A DNA stretch of 64,000 nt from Flaccisagitta enflata (lineage: Eukaryota; Chaetognatha; Sagittoidea; Aphragmophora). The translations under genes and the position numbers were made by a program. Of the stretch, positions 35,991 to 47,460 are shown in pieces (position 1 is the first letter of the stretch; each line of letters opens with the position of its first letter). The DNA is taken from assembly GCA_965153355.1 (NCBI GenBank), contig OZ231128.1, positions 42,718,001 to 42,782,000 on the forward strand. Reading direction: 5' to 3'. Below the pieces are notes generated by a model, which was given only the letters and a program-made list of their open reading frames with translations, was not told the DNA's origin and searched no databases.

Positions 35991-36437
35991 CGTCCGTGTC
36001 TTCCCTTTTATCATCATAGATAAAAATGTTAATGGACGTTGATGACTTAATTATCACCAAGTTGTCTTTAAAAAGAAAAAAAAGAATTCCTACAAAAAGT
36101 CTTGCCTTCGATCAATAGATATTTCTCGTCTTTTACCTTCCTTTCACTGTGCGTATCTCTTTCTTTCTGTTGCAATTTTGCCTGCGATGCAATGAGGACA
36201 GCTACTCTTGGCTAATTTTCAAACTTCTTTATACTTTATACTTTATATTCCTGTTTAACTTCATTGTCCTGAACTTAAATCCTACAGCGTAAGCTTTATT
36301 CTTAATGAGATTATGGAGATTATGTCATTTAATCGGATTTGTTCACAATTGATTTTACCCCCTACGCCCCTACGCCCCCCCTCCCCCCTTCCCTACTCTA
36401 CACCTTCGTCACGCATGCCCCCCCCCCCACAATACAG

Positions 36438-36590
36438 AATCGAGGACGTGTTCGAGAACACTCCCGGCGAAGTGCCGGAAGGCTGCGTCCGATCTTCCGA
36501 CTCGGCGCCCAAAGTCAACTTCCAAAAGGGAAAAATCGGCTCCATGGCCGAAGGCTTTCTCGCCGCCGCCGAAGAGGCGAACAGGGATAA
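36438..36590 (+). CDS. Exon 4, repeat 1, on the opposite strand to the rest of the gene
   Basis: The exon lies between AATACAG and GTAAGT on the plus strand. It has one entry base, 50 codons and two exit bases. It reads IEDVFENTPGEVPEGCVRSS and later KGKIGSMAEGFLAAAEEANR. This is the same repeat as the minus-strand exons, and its exit phase makes Lys with exon 5, giving an EEANRDK-GSRQRIEI junction that matches the other repeats (DVEDRRRNVKKTQIVI). Its entry base also completes Lys with exon 3. Either it belongs to an inverted piece of the same gene, or to a paralogous gene on the plus strand. Confidence 0.72.
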   Translation, partial: NRGRVREHSRRSAGRLRPIFRLGAQSQLPKGKNRLHGRRLSRRRRRGEQG

Positions 36591-36696
36591 GTAAGTCTTT
36601 TTTGTCTACGGCAACGTCATCCTTGTTATGCAGACGGAAATTTGTCTTTTACGGCGCCTCAAAGTACTCATTCCAAGTTGATATTACCAATAAAGG

Positions 36697-36900
36697 CGGC
36701 TAATCGCCGTAGGAAAAAAGTCGTAATTGCTGAGAGTTGCGGACAGGTGGACAGGGGCATCCAACCCTCATCCACACCCCAACCCTAACCTCCACACACT
36801 AGCATCTAGACCCCTTGTTTTTCCACTTTTCCACTCGGATGGACCAACAGACCGATGGATTGACTGACGGACAAAGTCTCTCATATAATCTGTAGTTGAA
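36697..36900. mobile_element. Degenerate F1 element
   Basis: GAGAGTTGCGGACAGG, GGACAGGGGCATCC and GACCAACAGACCGATGG with GACAAAG near the end resemble F1 parts in order. Another fragment with GTCGGTCAGTCGG and CTGCCCACCCGTCC is at 37308-37395. Confidence 0.4.
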
Positions 36901-37542
36901 ATGAAAGGTAGACTGTGCTGCTAGGATGCACAATTATCACCTGGAACATTTCAAAGTCCAATTAGACTTCAACTAACTTGTTTCCTCGTTTTTAAGAAAA
37001 ATGCAAAAAATGTAGAAAAATAAAAAAAGATTCAAAAAATCATAGCTCCAAAACTATCAATGACACAGAATTCTGCTTGGCGTCATCTGAAAGAGGAGAA
37101 TTAGCTCTTTCTTAGCTATCAATTTCATGCGTAGTGTCATTTGGCCCGTAAAGCAGATCAACTTCCTCAAACTCCTCATGAGAAAAAGGGAAAATCGATT
37201 TCGGCCGTAGGTCTCAAAAAGCCGAAGGTATTCTTCGACTTTTTTCCAAACTATTTCTCTTTCAATTTTTACACGCGGACACTCGACTCTAGAGCTTACT
37301 TGGCCAGTCGGTCGGTCAGTCGGTATCAAAATTGATTTTTCGAGATTTTCCGCTGCTGCCCACCCGTCCACGACCGGAGGGAGTGCATACGGCCTTGTCT
37401 TAAAAAACAAAAGAAAATAGATAAGAAATGAATTTCAGAAATTTTGTAGAAGGACGTATTGAAAATGGTAATGAAATATGTGTAAAAAAAGTCGAAAATA
37501 TACAGTAGATGTCGTTTAGACTTGGAATTAAGGGGGAATTCA

Positions 37543-38215
37543 TTAAAGGAAGACAAATATACTTAAGAGACTGATATTTGGAATATAGATTAAATAAAGA
37601 ATACTTTTTGCCCATGGGTGTTGGTTGCCACGGAAGTACATTTTTACGTATTCACGCTTTTAAGTATAAATATTTTGAGAAATTTTTTTAGGGAACATTG
37701 TTCATAATAAAATTTGCTACAATTTTCCCACAATATGTTCTGTAAGAATATTGCTTGTTTAGCCATTGCTAGGGAGCGTAACTATGTGTGACAACCCTGT
37801 GATGCTCTTAGCAACCACCAAATGAGCGATACTCTTACAGAATATGTTGTTGGAAAATAATAGCAAATTTTATTCTAAACAATGATCCCTCAAAAAATAT
37901 CTCAAATTATAGTTACAGTTGAACCCCGCTCGAACGGATTTCAGGGGACCAACAATTTTCTTCTGTTATAGCTGGACTTCTGTTATTGCCAGCAAAGGAA
38001 ATAAAAAAAATCTATTTCAAAGGACCATGAATTTGCATCTGTTATAGGTGGAATTCCGTTGGTGGCCGGTCCGTTAGAGCGGGGTTCAACTGTACTTCAG
38101 CAGGAATACACGGAAATGTGTTTCCATAGCAACCAACACCCAAGGGCAATAATGCATCCTTTTATTCGTTTAAATTCCAAATATGAGTCTTTTAACTTTA
38201 TTTGTTTTCCTGTTA
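37543..38215. mobile_element. Foldback inverted-repeat element with a nested MITE
   Basis: The left arm contains GATATTTGGAATATAG and GCCCATGGGTGTTGGTTGCC. The right arm contains the mirror GCAACCAACACCCAAGGGC and ATTCCAAATATGAGTC. A second mirrored block (AAATTTGCTAC..CAATATGTTCTGTAAGA) lies further in. It splits a dispersed repeat whose intact form is at 32.75 kb, and carries a 177-bp MITE at 37916-38092. Confidence 0.65.
37916..38092. mobile_element. 177-bp pogo/Tigger-like MITE
   Basis: The ends CAGTTGAACCCCGCTC and GAGCGGGGTTCAACTG are perfect inverted repeats flanked by TA (37914-37915, 38093-38094). The sequence start CAGT-GAACCCC and TA duplication are typical of pogo/Tigger-type mariner relatives. 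Confidence 0.8.
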
Positions 38216-38499
38216 TTAGAGGGAGAACCACCAACGCCTGAGGAAAGCCTGAGGGAAAAGTTTTCATTCCACAATGCCCACCGATAGCTCTAATTGTGGA
38301 GGGGACCTTACTTTAACACTTTACAACCATAAACTGACCAAAAATCTACCGTGCATATCGACACCTGCTGCATATATATGTGTACTAAGCAATGCAGCAT
38401 TTCTAGCGAAAATTCCTATTTTCTAGAGCGATTTTCTTGGTTAAAAGAACTCTTCTGCGGTAAAAACGTTTCTAAGCCTGTAGCAATTAGGGTATTTTG

Positions 38500-38955
38500 A
38501 CAGAGTGAGCGTTCTGCTACAACGTCAGCACTCAAGAGTGCCTAGATGATTAAAAGTTGCTGCAAGTTGCTGCAAAAAATGTCATTTTTGCAGTAAAATT
38601 GGCAAAATCCTCTACAATTATCTAAAAAATGTAATAATTGATGTACCTAAAACTGATTCTGATAGCTGTAATAATTATCTGGATAAACATAAGACGAATA
38701 TCAAGGATAATGAATCTGCAGCAACTTGCTGCAGTTGTTAAATGAGTAGTATTACCCATAATCATTATGAAACTTCAACGTTTGCAGCAACTTTTAACAA
38801 GCGACAGGACGGGCAGGTGGACAATTTGGAATGCATAAAAAATCAATCATGTGAGTCAGGTAATTATTGCTGCAACTTGCTGCAAATGAATGTTACTAAG
38901 ACTAAAAGGTGCTACACGCTACATGGTGTTTGCTACATGCTACATGCTACAATAA
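38500..38955. repeat. TTGCTGCAA-rich short repeats
   Basis: Several direct and inverted copies of AAGTTGCTGCAA and TGCAGCAACTT, followed by GCTACATGCTACA units. Structure unclear; no gene seen. Confidence 0.4.
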
Positions 38956-39164
38956 CAATATAGATTTTGACTTACCAGTTTCAAAGTATATCATCCGTGG
39001 CAGAGTAATTGTTGGTTCTCTCCTTATTTAGTACTTTGGAAAGAACAAATTTGTTATTCATCACGCTATTTCTAGTCTACACTACTGTGCTAGTTTTAAA
39101 GAAAGGAGAAACATACTTACAGACCCAAATTATATTGAGTGAGTCTGGAATGAAGAAAAAATTG

Positions 39165-39623
39165 CTAAGTAAAATTGAGAATTAGAATTGCATGAAATAA
39201 TAGAATTGAATAAAATTGCAGGAATAAGTAAATGCTGAATTTGTGCAAAGAAGCACTGGTGTACACACTCAACGAATCCAAATTTTCAAGTGCGCTTTCA
39301 AAATCCCTCATCTCAACACAGTTGCGAAAAGTGATTTTGTCGAAGTAGATAATCAGATTATCACGGTAAAATTTTGAATCAAGCTTTTTGTAGTTCTTCA
39401 AGAGACGAAAAATATCAGAATTTTTTGGAAAATTAACGCACGAGTCTCTTGCGTATCGAACCTCGAGATACAACCAATCCACTTTTTTCCCTTCGGGCAT
39501 GTCTGATGCAGCAAACTCTCTCACCTCCGCTGAAGAGCTGAAAGGTCCATCGAAAGCTTTAAGCTTAACCAAATCGGCATTGCGTCGCTTATCCGTAGCT
39601 CTGCTTTGAGTTTCTTTTTCCAA
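39165..39623 (-). pseudogene. Open frame continuing past a TAG stop, unknown protein
   Basis: The frame continues from the preceding exon after a single TAG (39624-39626) for some 150 residues, including KLKAFDGPFSSSAEVREFAA, KVDWLYLEVRYARD and FPKNSDIFRLLKNYKKLDSK. The composition is protein-like at least to about 39290, after which it turns hydrophobic and AT-driven. Either a nonsense mutation, an assembly error or a separate exon explains the break. I recall similar LYLEVRYARD-type uncharacterised proteins in repeat-rich animal genomes, but I cannot name a family. Confidence 0.45.
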
Positions 39624-40001
39624 CTATCCATCCTTACTCAATTGTTGCTGTGTGGCTTCCCATGCTTCCACAATGGACGGGACAACCTTCTTCCTCTCCA
39701 TCTCGCGAATCTCTTTGCTTATCTCTTTCCCCTCAATTAATTCCGCCGATTTGGCGATGACATGCATGGTGCTAGCTGTTGGCAAGTTTGGTGCTCCGCG
39801 ACCTTTGATTTCGTAATTGATTGACGCGACACTTCGTTCCGCGTCGAGATTGTTTATGGGAGCCGAGTTGAGTTTCTGCTCGTCCATTGTTGAGAGAGAA
39901 AGCGACGTCTCCTGACTATCGCCGTATCCAAACAAATCGCCTTTTTGTCGTTTCCAACCCTCGGCGAATTTCTTCAAGACTGATGCGAAAATCTTTACAG
40001 C
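39624..40001 (-). CDS. Third exon of unknown minus-strand gene or relic
   Basis: After an ATTCATGCAG acceptor, 125 residues run to TAG. They include AVKIFASVLKKFAEGWKRQK, SINYEIKGRGAPNLPT and EISKEIREMERKKVVPSIVE. Phase 0 fits the exon upstream. A strong donor-like GTAAGG lies about 15 bases before the stop, so the exon may end there instead. Not recognised. Confidence 0.5.
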   Translation of the reverse strand, partial: AVKIFASVLKKFAEGWKRQKGDLFGYGDSQETSLSLSTMDEQKLNSAPINNLDAERSVASINYEIKGRGAPNLPTASTMHVIAKSAELIEGKEISKEIREMERKKVVPSIVEAWEATQQQLSKDG

Positions 40002-40075
40002 CTGCATGAATTTTCAAAAAAGAAATAAGCGCATATTTTTCCGTTAAATTCATATTTTCTTTATTTTTCACATTT

Positions 40076-40078
40076 TCC

Positions 40079-40145
<67 letters not shown>

Positions 40146-40163
40146 ACCTTTCTTTCTTTCTAC

Positions 40164-40242
<79 letters not shown>

Positions 40243-40250
40243 TTTTTCGC
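40076..40250. repeat. (CTTT)n microsatellite
   Basis: TTTC tetranucleotides in the intron between the second and third exons of the unknown gene. Confidence 0.95.
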
Positions 40251-40443
40251 TCTTCCGTTGTTTCATTCTCCCTATGTTTCTATCTTCTTTTCTTTCATTG
40301 TTCCTTTCTTTCATTCTTCCTTTATTCTGTTCTTCCTTTCATTCTTTATTTCTTTTATTCTTCCTCTGTCTCATTCTTTGCTTCTTTGGTTTTTCCTTTC
40401 TTTCATTCTTCCTTTCCTGTTTTTGTTCAACTATATTGCTCAC

Positions 40444-40591
40444 CTGTGGTTGATAAACTTCTGCCGCTACCTCGATGGACTTCATGATATCATCGCGATA
40501 TTTTCCACTCTCAAATGAAAGTCTTTGATGCAGCCTCTTCTTTGGTGATGGTCGGTCGGTTTTTCGAGTCTTGCAAGTAGTACATCATTGC
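40444..40591 (-). pseudogene. Second exon of the unknown gene, with frameshift
   Basis: The exon is 148 nt between GTGTTTAG and GTGAGC, with phase-0 neighbours, so it is one base out of frame. It reads AMMYYLQDSKNRPTITKEEA and SKTFI, then TGA. One base later the frame resumes as YRDDIMKSIEVAAEVYQPQ up to the donor. A single inserted T before GAGAGTGGAAAA explains it. Either the gene is dead or the assembly has an indel. Confidence 0.55.
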
Positions 40592-40760
40592 CTAAACACG
40601 AGTAAACATGAAAAAACAATAACATAGAGGGAATGTACACGTAGCTATAAGAATACTTTTGCGCTATTCTTTAAAAGAAAGTTCCATCTACTAACATATA
40701 AATGTTTAGAAAATCTTGATGCCGAAAATAACAATTCATCAACATTTACACTTATCTTAC

Positions 40761-40868
40761 CTGCAACACGTGAATTTGAAGAGGCAGCATTCCCGGCGGA
40801 AATTCGAGATTGGCGATGAATTCAACGTCGCCAAGCTGAATGGCACACGCTGACCGCAACTTAGGCAT
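40761..40868 (-). CDS. First recognised exon of the unknown gene
   Basis: From ATG (40866-40868) it encodes 36 residues (MPKLRSACAIQLGDVEFIAN and PGMLPLQIHVLQ), ending phase 0 at GTAAGA. An acceptor-like TTCTTACAAG at 40878-40879 would add three codons, so the ATG may be internal. Function unknown. Confidence 0.5.
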
Positions 40869-41009
40869 GATGACGACCTTGTAAGAATGTGCACAGCTAC
40901 ATACTAAAGTAGGCATGCATACTATGTGGATGTAGAGGATACTTCTAAAATATAGGATATAGACATGCATTTTTTTGCGCACAAAAGCACTTCTACCAGT
41001 GATTATATA

Positions 41010-41735
41010 TGAACATGCATCCACTCATGGGTCTAGGTGTAGGAGCTGACCGGACTGAGTTTGTAGTTTTCTGACCCTAGGTTTATTTTGGATTTTAACA
41101 GGGTGGAACATTTGACAAGAGTAGATTTACGTTTTAAGCCTTGGTCTAGGGGTAGATTTGAGTTTGGGGGAAGAGTTGGGTTTAGGGGTAAGGTCAGGTT
41201 TAGGGGTAGGGTCGGGTTTAGGGGTAGGGTCGGGTTTAGGGGTAGGGTTGGTTTTAGGGGTAGGGTTGGTTTTAGGGATCGGGTTGGTTTCAGGGGTAGG
41301 GTTGGTTTTAGGTGTAGGGTTGGGATTTAGGGGTAGGGTTGGGTTTTAGGGGTAGGGTTGGGTTTAGGGGTAGGGTTGGGTTTAGGGGTAGGATTGGGTC
41401 TAGGGGTAGGATTGGGTTTAGGGGTAGGATTGGGTTTAGGGGTAGGATTGGGTTTAGGGGTAGGATCGGGTTCAGGGGTAGGATTGGGTTTAGGGGTAGG
41501 GTTGGGTTTAGGGGTAGGGTTGGGTTTAGGGGTAGGGTAGGGTTTGGATATGGGTAGGTGTGGGGTATGGCTAGGGTCGGGGATGACTTTTATTATTTCA
41601 TGTTAGCGCTTTGTCGCATGAAAAAATGCTAAAACATATGCCGTTGTATGTCCGGCCAGCTCCTACACCTTTGCCCATTCATGCATTGGTCAGTCAGTCT
41701 GCCTGTCAGTCTGTCTGTCAGTCATGAGTTCTCAA
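41010..41735. mobile_element. Foldback element with GGGTTTAGGGGTA minisatellite core
   Basis: The left flank TGCATCCACTCATGGGTCTAG and GTAGGAGCTGACCGGAC mirrors GTCCGGCCAGCTCCTACACC and CCATTCATGCA on the right. Between them lies a 400-base tandem array of about 18-bp units. TTAGCGCTTTGTCGCATGAA near the right side and GTCAGTCTGTCTGTC units tie it to family F1. Confidence 0.5.
41150..41550. repeat. TTTAGGGGTAGGGTTGGG minisatellite
   Basis: About 22 units of 18 bases with GGGTTTAGGGGTAGG. Unit length is a multiple of three, so Gly/Arg/Phe or Gly/Leu open frames persist across it; these are not genes. Confidence 0.9.
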
Positions 41736-41999
41736 TTATCCCCTGGGTCGGGCTTTGGACTGTTAGACCTAATTTTTTCGTTTGGATGGTACATAAATAT
41801 GCAGAACAAACAATACACAGAAAAGATGATTATAGCCATATTGACGGCAAACTAAGAGAGAGTACAGGTCGGAATACACATTAGTTAGATACAATGGTGA
41901 TTTTACTGGGTATTGGTGTCATTAGTGTTAGTAAACATTACCTAAGAAGCCAAAACATGAATAGCGTAGCAGCGTCGGCCGATCGAGTTGTGACTACAC

Positions 42000-42698
42000 T
42001 TTTTTTTTTTTATAAGCACCTCGTTTATAAGCACGCCCAGCCTCAGATATTGGCAAAATTTAAGCACATCGCTAAGCACGTTCCAGGCTGAGATTTTCAA
42101 TTTAAAAAAAAAAGAATTTGGTAAATTTTGGGAAATCTTAAAAAATATACTAATTTTTACATATTTTTTGATTGAAATTTTACAAAAACCAATAGAAACT
42201 TTGATAGAAATTGTAATTATCTATTATATCAATGTATCAGTATATTCAGGATTTTGATACTAATAGAAATAATCTAATTTTTAATGATATTTAAGAATAC
42301 ATTGCTTTGATAAAAATTTTTTGCTGCATCAAAGACCACTAAAAAAGAAATAACATATCATGATACTAAATAACATAAAAAATCTAAAAATTGTTTGTAT
42401 TAAATTAAGATACTAGTCTCATCCCATATAGAACAACATCAGTGAATGATACTGTATATTTTTTTATATAAAATACATTCATTACTGTATTTTATATCAT
42501 ACTTAATTCTATACTATACAACACTACATTTAGCATTACTGCTTTCTATACCCTACTGTGTACTTTGTTCTAGACTGAATAGGATATTTATTTACTGATA
42601 AATAATAAGCACGCATTTAAGCACATTTCAGCCTCGAAAATGAGATTTTGCTAAGCACACTCAGCCTCAGCCGATAAATTAGCGTGCTAAAAAACAAG
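42000..42698. mobile_element. Inverted-repeat element, TATAAGCAC ends
   Basis: The left end TTTTTTATAAGCACCTCG with AGCACGCCCAGCCTCAG mirrors the right end CTCAGCCTCAGCCGATAAAT and TTAGCGTGCTAAAAAA. The interior is AT-rich without a coding region. The right end also occurs alone near 33.05 kb, and the family resembles the nested element at 1427-1840. Confidence 0.6.
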
Positions 42699-43412
42699 TG
42701 AAAATGTATGGCCTGGGAGCAAAAACAAAGAAACACGCCAAAAAATGTGAAAAAGGGGGTCACTACAAAGAATTGACGGGAAATTCTTTTCACCAGAAAA
42801 AAAAAGGAACTGGAATTGTACCGCCATAAATCTTCACAAATTGCTCTTCAAGAATTCTTCCGTTTTCTTTTGTGCTAAGCCTCGAGAGAAAACGTAAATT
42901 TTTGTATACGTATATAATATACTATATATATATACTTGTCTTTACCGAATACGTGTGATTTTGATCACTCATTTGAAGACGTTCTGAGGGCTGAACATTG
43001 AACAATATCATTTACCGATAAAGGCGACTGAGGGTGGACCAAATCAATTTACAAATCGCATTTTCAATTGGCTAATCTCATGATTATTGATATCATAGAT
43101 CATTATAAATACAAAGGAGGATACTTTCATTTGGCTTCAATCTGGCATTTCTACCTTTATTCGTAAAATATTGTCCTTTCCAATTTTGTAATTCATTTTA
43201 TCATCCAATGCAGAGTTGCGTGCATTACGGTGAATTACAATGTCTGATCTGAGTGAGCTTTACTTTGAGTCGAAATTTAAATCTTAATTTATCTGTACAA
43301 ACATTTGATGCTCGCAAACTATCCTCGGTGGAATGGAAGCTAATTCTTAGGCAATCTTTAAAACCTAAAAGAATCAATCGAGGTGGCAACGCAAATAAAA
43401 CCAGGGGAAGAC

Positions 43413-44034
<622 letters not shown>

Positions 44035-44514
44035 GGGCGGTGAAAGAAATAATGATTGTAGAACCGGCGAGAAAAAAACCGAAGGCGAAACAAAGAAAGC
44101 AAAGCAGCCATAAGGGGATTTGGGAAGAAAGAAGAAAGAAAGTAAGGAAGGTCGCAGGTAAGGATAAATGTCGGCCTGGGCCAGGCAGGTGTTTTCGCTA
44201 ATTTCTTCTGAAGTAAATTGAATAGAACAAAATTCAAAAATATGAAGGAAAAAAATCAGGAAAAAAATAATAAAAAGTTGGTAATTGCGAGACAAAGCAC
44301 TTTGTCTCTGAAATTTACATCTGTTCCAAGAGCAACCACGGTATTTCATCCAAAATTAATTCCATTTCATATTCAGCAGTGCAGAATCTGCACTATTCAT
44401 TCTAGAATTACATGTCCAATTGCCTATCTTGATATAGAACTATTGATTACATTTCTAGTATTGATTTGGTTTTAACAAGCCCAAAAGGGCAGCAGTCGTG
44501 TTACAAAACAATAT

Positions 44515-44830
44515 ACCGTATTTCCTCTAATTAGCGCCCCCTTCTCTCCTTTGAAAGAGAAAATCTTTTCTTCAATATACTTATAATCATTTTTAAAGGC
44601 AGTTATTTATTGTAGTCTTATTTTTTTCTGTTTGGTTTGATTATTAAATATGTGCATCTGTTTGAATCACATTCTGTATTTGTTCCTTCCCAATATCTTT
44701 TGTTTCACTATGTTTTTCTCTTCTTTTTTCATTTTGTGATATCAAAAAGAGGCGCCACATCGAGGGTAAAAAAGGCAATACTTTTTTCAAATTTTGTAAG
44801 CGCCCAGAGCGCTAATTAGAGGTTTTACGG
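44515..44830. mobile_element. MITE with CCTCTAATTAGCGC ends
   Basis: CCGTATTTCCTCTAATTAGC on the left mirrors GCTAATTAGAGGTTTTACGG on the right over about 20 bases. The interior of some 270 bases has no gene. Confidence 0.6.
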
Positions 44831-44972
44831 AGGGACGGAGGGACGGACAGACCATCACATTAAGTCGCTTGCACGATCAAAAATGCTCATGATTAAAGAT
44901 TCTTTTCTCATGAGATATGACGATGAATGGGCTTTCAGTCAGAAATCAATTTATAAAGTTCAAGTATAAGAA

Positions 44973-45194
44973 AACAAGGCCAACACCTATAAGTCGCGTG
45001 CGAGACTTACATAATGACTTAGAATGACTTAGCATACTTTTAAATGACTTAAAATGACTCAAGAAAATATTGATAAAAAAATTGATAAAAAAAATTGATA
45101 AAAATAAAAGTGTGACGAACAAACAGACCAACCGACTGACCAACAGACGGATGGACAAAGCGGGGTGTAGAGTCGCGTGCACGCGGCTAAAAAT
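44973..45194. mobile_element. F1 element, AAGTCATT subtype
   Basis: It starts AACAAGGCCAACACCTATAA with GTCGCGTGCGAGACTT. It contains AATGACTTA repeats, then GTGTGACGAACAAACAGACC, and ends with the hairpin GAGTCGCGTGCACGCGGC and TAAAAAT. The reversed copy at 59336-59622 belongs to the same subtype. Confidence 0.7.
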
Positions 45195-45406
45195 CAAAGC
45201 ATCACGCATGAAGTGATGGCAAAATTAATGTTTTTAGATTCTTGAATAAGAAAACGAAGAAAAATAGCCCACCTATGCCAACTATCTTTGATCTTACATT
45301 ATTTTGAAAGAATGTTGAAAATGAGTTCAGCAAGGCCGGAAAGTGGCAAATCTCAGGCGCTCGTCACGCTGTCAGTGTCACAAGGACATACATGCCTAAA
45401 ACACGC

Positions 45407-45593
45407 TTTTTAGTCGCGTGCACGCGACTCTACAACCCGCTTTGTCGGTCCGTCCGTCCGTCCGTCACACTTTACTTTTTTCAGGTTTTTGCGGTCTGTT
45501 GCCTCACTGCTCCTGCCCAAATGATGAAGTTACTTTAAATACAGCCCCTGCCCACCCGCACGCGACTGGGGTAGCCGTGTATCCGGCCTTGTT
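45407..45593. mobile_element. F1 element, reverse orientation
   Basis: It begins (3' end first) with the perfect palindrome AGTCGCGTGCACGCGACT. A run of GTCC units and CACACTTTACTTTT follow. It ends CACGCGACTGGGGTAGCC and GTGTATCCGGCCTTGTT. It is one of the best copies. Confidence 0.75.
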
Positions 45594-46020
45594 AAAGAAA
45601 GAGCGACTTATCAAGGAGCTGATAAAGTATGACCGACGGACGGACGGACACAGCCTAGATCAGGGAGAGTCGATGATAAGTGACTATAAATAAGGCGGTC
45701 ACGCACAAAATTTCAAGACTATTATCGAAAAGGAAATGAAAATTGAGTCGTGGTTTAAAACGCCCATAATTTCAAGGAAAGAAACATAGTTCAAAAACGT
45801 TTTTGAGATCAGATTAATGTTTTTTTATTGCTAAGATAAACTGATGAAAGTAATTCCATGTATGCGAAAAAACAATAGTAGAGTGTCATATTTCCTGTAA
45901 GCATGGAAAATGTTCAAAATATGCTAAAAAGAAAACAAGTGAAAAGGCGATTTTTTATCTTTATTCCAGAAATTGCTTTTTCTATATCATTAAATCCCGG
46001 CGCGACGCGACACAAAGAGG

Positions 46021-46172
46021 AGAAGGAGGAGGAGGAGGAGGAGGAGGAGGAGTAATGGAGAGGGAATGAAGAAAAGGAATCAACACAGATGAAGAAGAAG
46101 GAAAGAGAAGAGGTAGAGGAGGCAAAGGAGGATGAAAAAAGAGGAGGAGGAGGAGGAGGAGGAGGAGGTGGC
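46021..46172. repeat. GGA-rich purine repeats
   Basis: Two GGA trinucleotide clusters (46021-46052 and 46141-46170) within a purine-rich stretch. Confidence 0.85.
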
Positions 46173-46292
46173 AGAACTGAGCGATGAGAGTGACCGAGTT
46201 AGGAAGAATGAAAGAACTTTTTTTGCGAGATGAGAAAAAGTTTTTTTGTATTGGTATTCATTTTTAACCTGAGATAAGTGGAAATTTGGGAA

Positions 46293-46490
46293 AACAAGGA
46301 CGGACGAATGGCTACCCTCAGTCGCGTGCGGATGGGCAGGTGCAGCGATAAAAAAGGCTGACCATGAAATTGGGCGGGAGAAGCAATGCAACTAACCGCC
46401 TGTGAATGCTGAAAAAGTAAAGTTTGATGGACCGACGGACTGACGGACGGACAAAGTGGGTTGTTGAGTCGCGTGTTCGCGACTGAAAAT
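46293..46490. mobile_element. F1 interspersed element
   Basis: AACAAGGACGGACGAATGGC at the 5' end, CAGTCGCGTGCGGATGGGC, a GACGGACTGACGG core and the hairpin GAGTCGCGTGTTCGCGAC at the 3' end. Confidence 0.65.
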
Positions 46491-46674
46491 AATCAAGATC
46501 TTTAAAGGAAGATCAAAAAGATTCGCCTCTTTTTTTTACAGGGTGAGGTTGTACTGCTATACGCATCATGTCACTGCTCTTAAATCACTTTTCTCAGACG
46601 CGGACACGCGTGTTAGTTGGTCGATCGTTCCGTCGGTCAGTGCGTCAGTCCGTCCGTCTTTCCGTCAGAATAGT

Positions 46675-46763
46675 AAGAAAAAAATAAAGACAGGAAGAAA
46701 GGAAGAAAAGAAAAAAGATAGGAAGAAAGAAGGAAAGAAAGAAAGAAAGAAAGATAGAAAGAT

Positions 46764-46802
<39 letters not shown>

Positions 46803-46985
46803 GAGAAAGAGAAGAAAAGAAAGGTAATGAAGGAATAAATGAATGAATAAATGAATGAATGAATGAATGAATGAATGAATGAATGAATGAATGAATGAAT
46901 GAATGAATGAATGAATGAATGAAAGAAAATGAAAAAGTAAATGATGAATGAATGAAAGAAAGGAAGGAAATAAAGAAAGAAAAAA
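46675..46985. repeat. (GAAA)n and (GAAT)n repeats
   Basis: GAAA units to about 46815, then GAAT units to about 46920, followed by mixed purine repeats. Confidence 0.95.
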
Positions 46986-47283
46986 GGCATGAGAGAGACA
47001 GTTACAAATAAGGAAGGAATCAAAGGAGGCAAGTAAGCAAGGAAAAAAGACAGAAAAGGAAATTGTTATCGATTTCTACATTTTCGCGGGGATGCGACAA
47101 AAAAGAGCTGATGTAACACGCGGGGGTTGAAAAAAAAAGCAATAATAACGTAAAAGAAGGACGAGGAAGGGGGGGGGGAGAGGGGAAGAACGAATTTAGT
47201 GGTGGTAAAAAAAGGGAAACATTTCATCGAGAACAGTAATAAGATCTGGTGGGAGTTAGGGTGGTAGGGATTGTTTTATATTG

Positions 47284-47460
<177 letters not shown>

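Noticed and set aside
39165-39290. Hydrophobic C-terminal extension of the 39.2-kb frame as a membrane anchor
   Set aside because: The last 40 or so codons are AT-rich and read Phe/Leu/Ile by composition. They are probably intron or UTR after an unrecognised donor.
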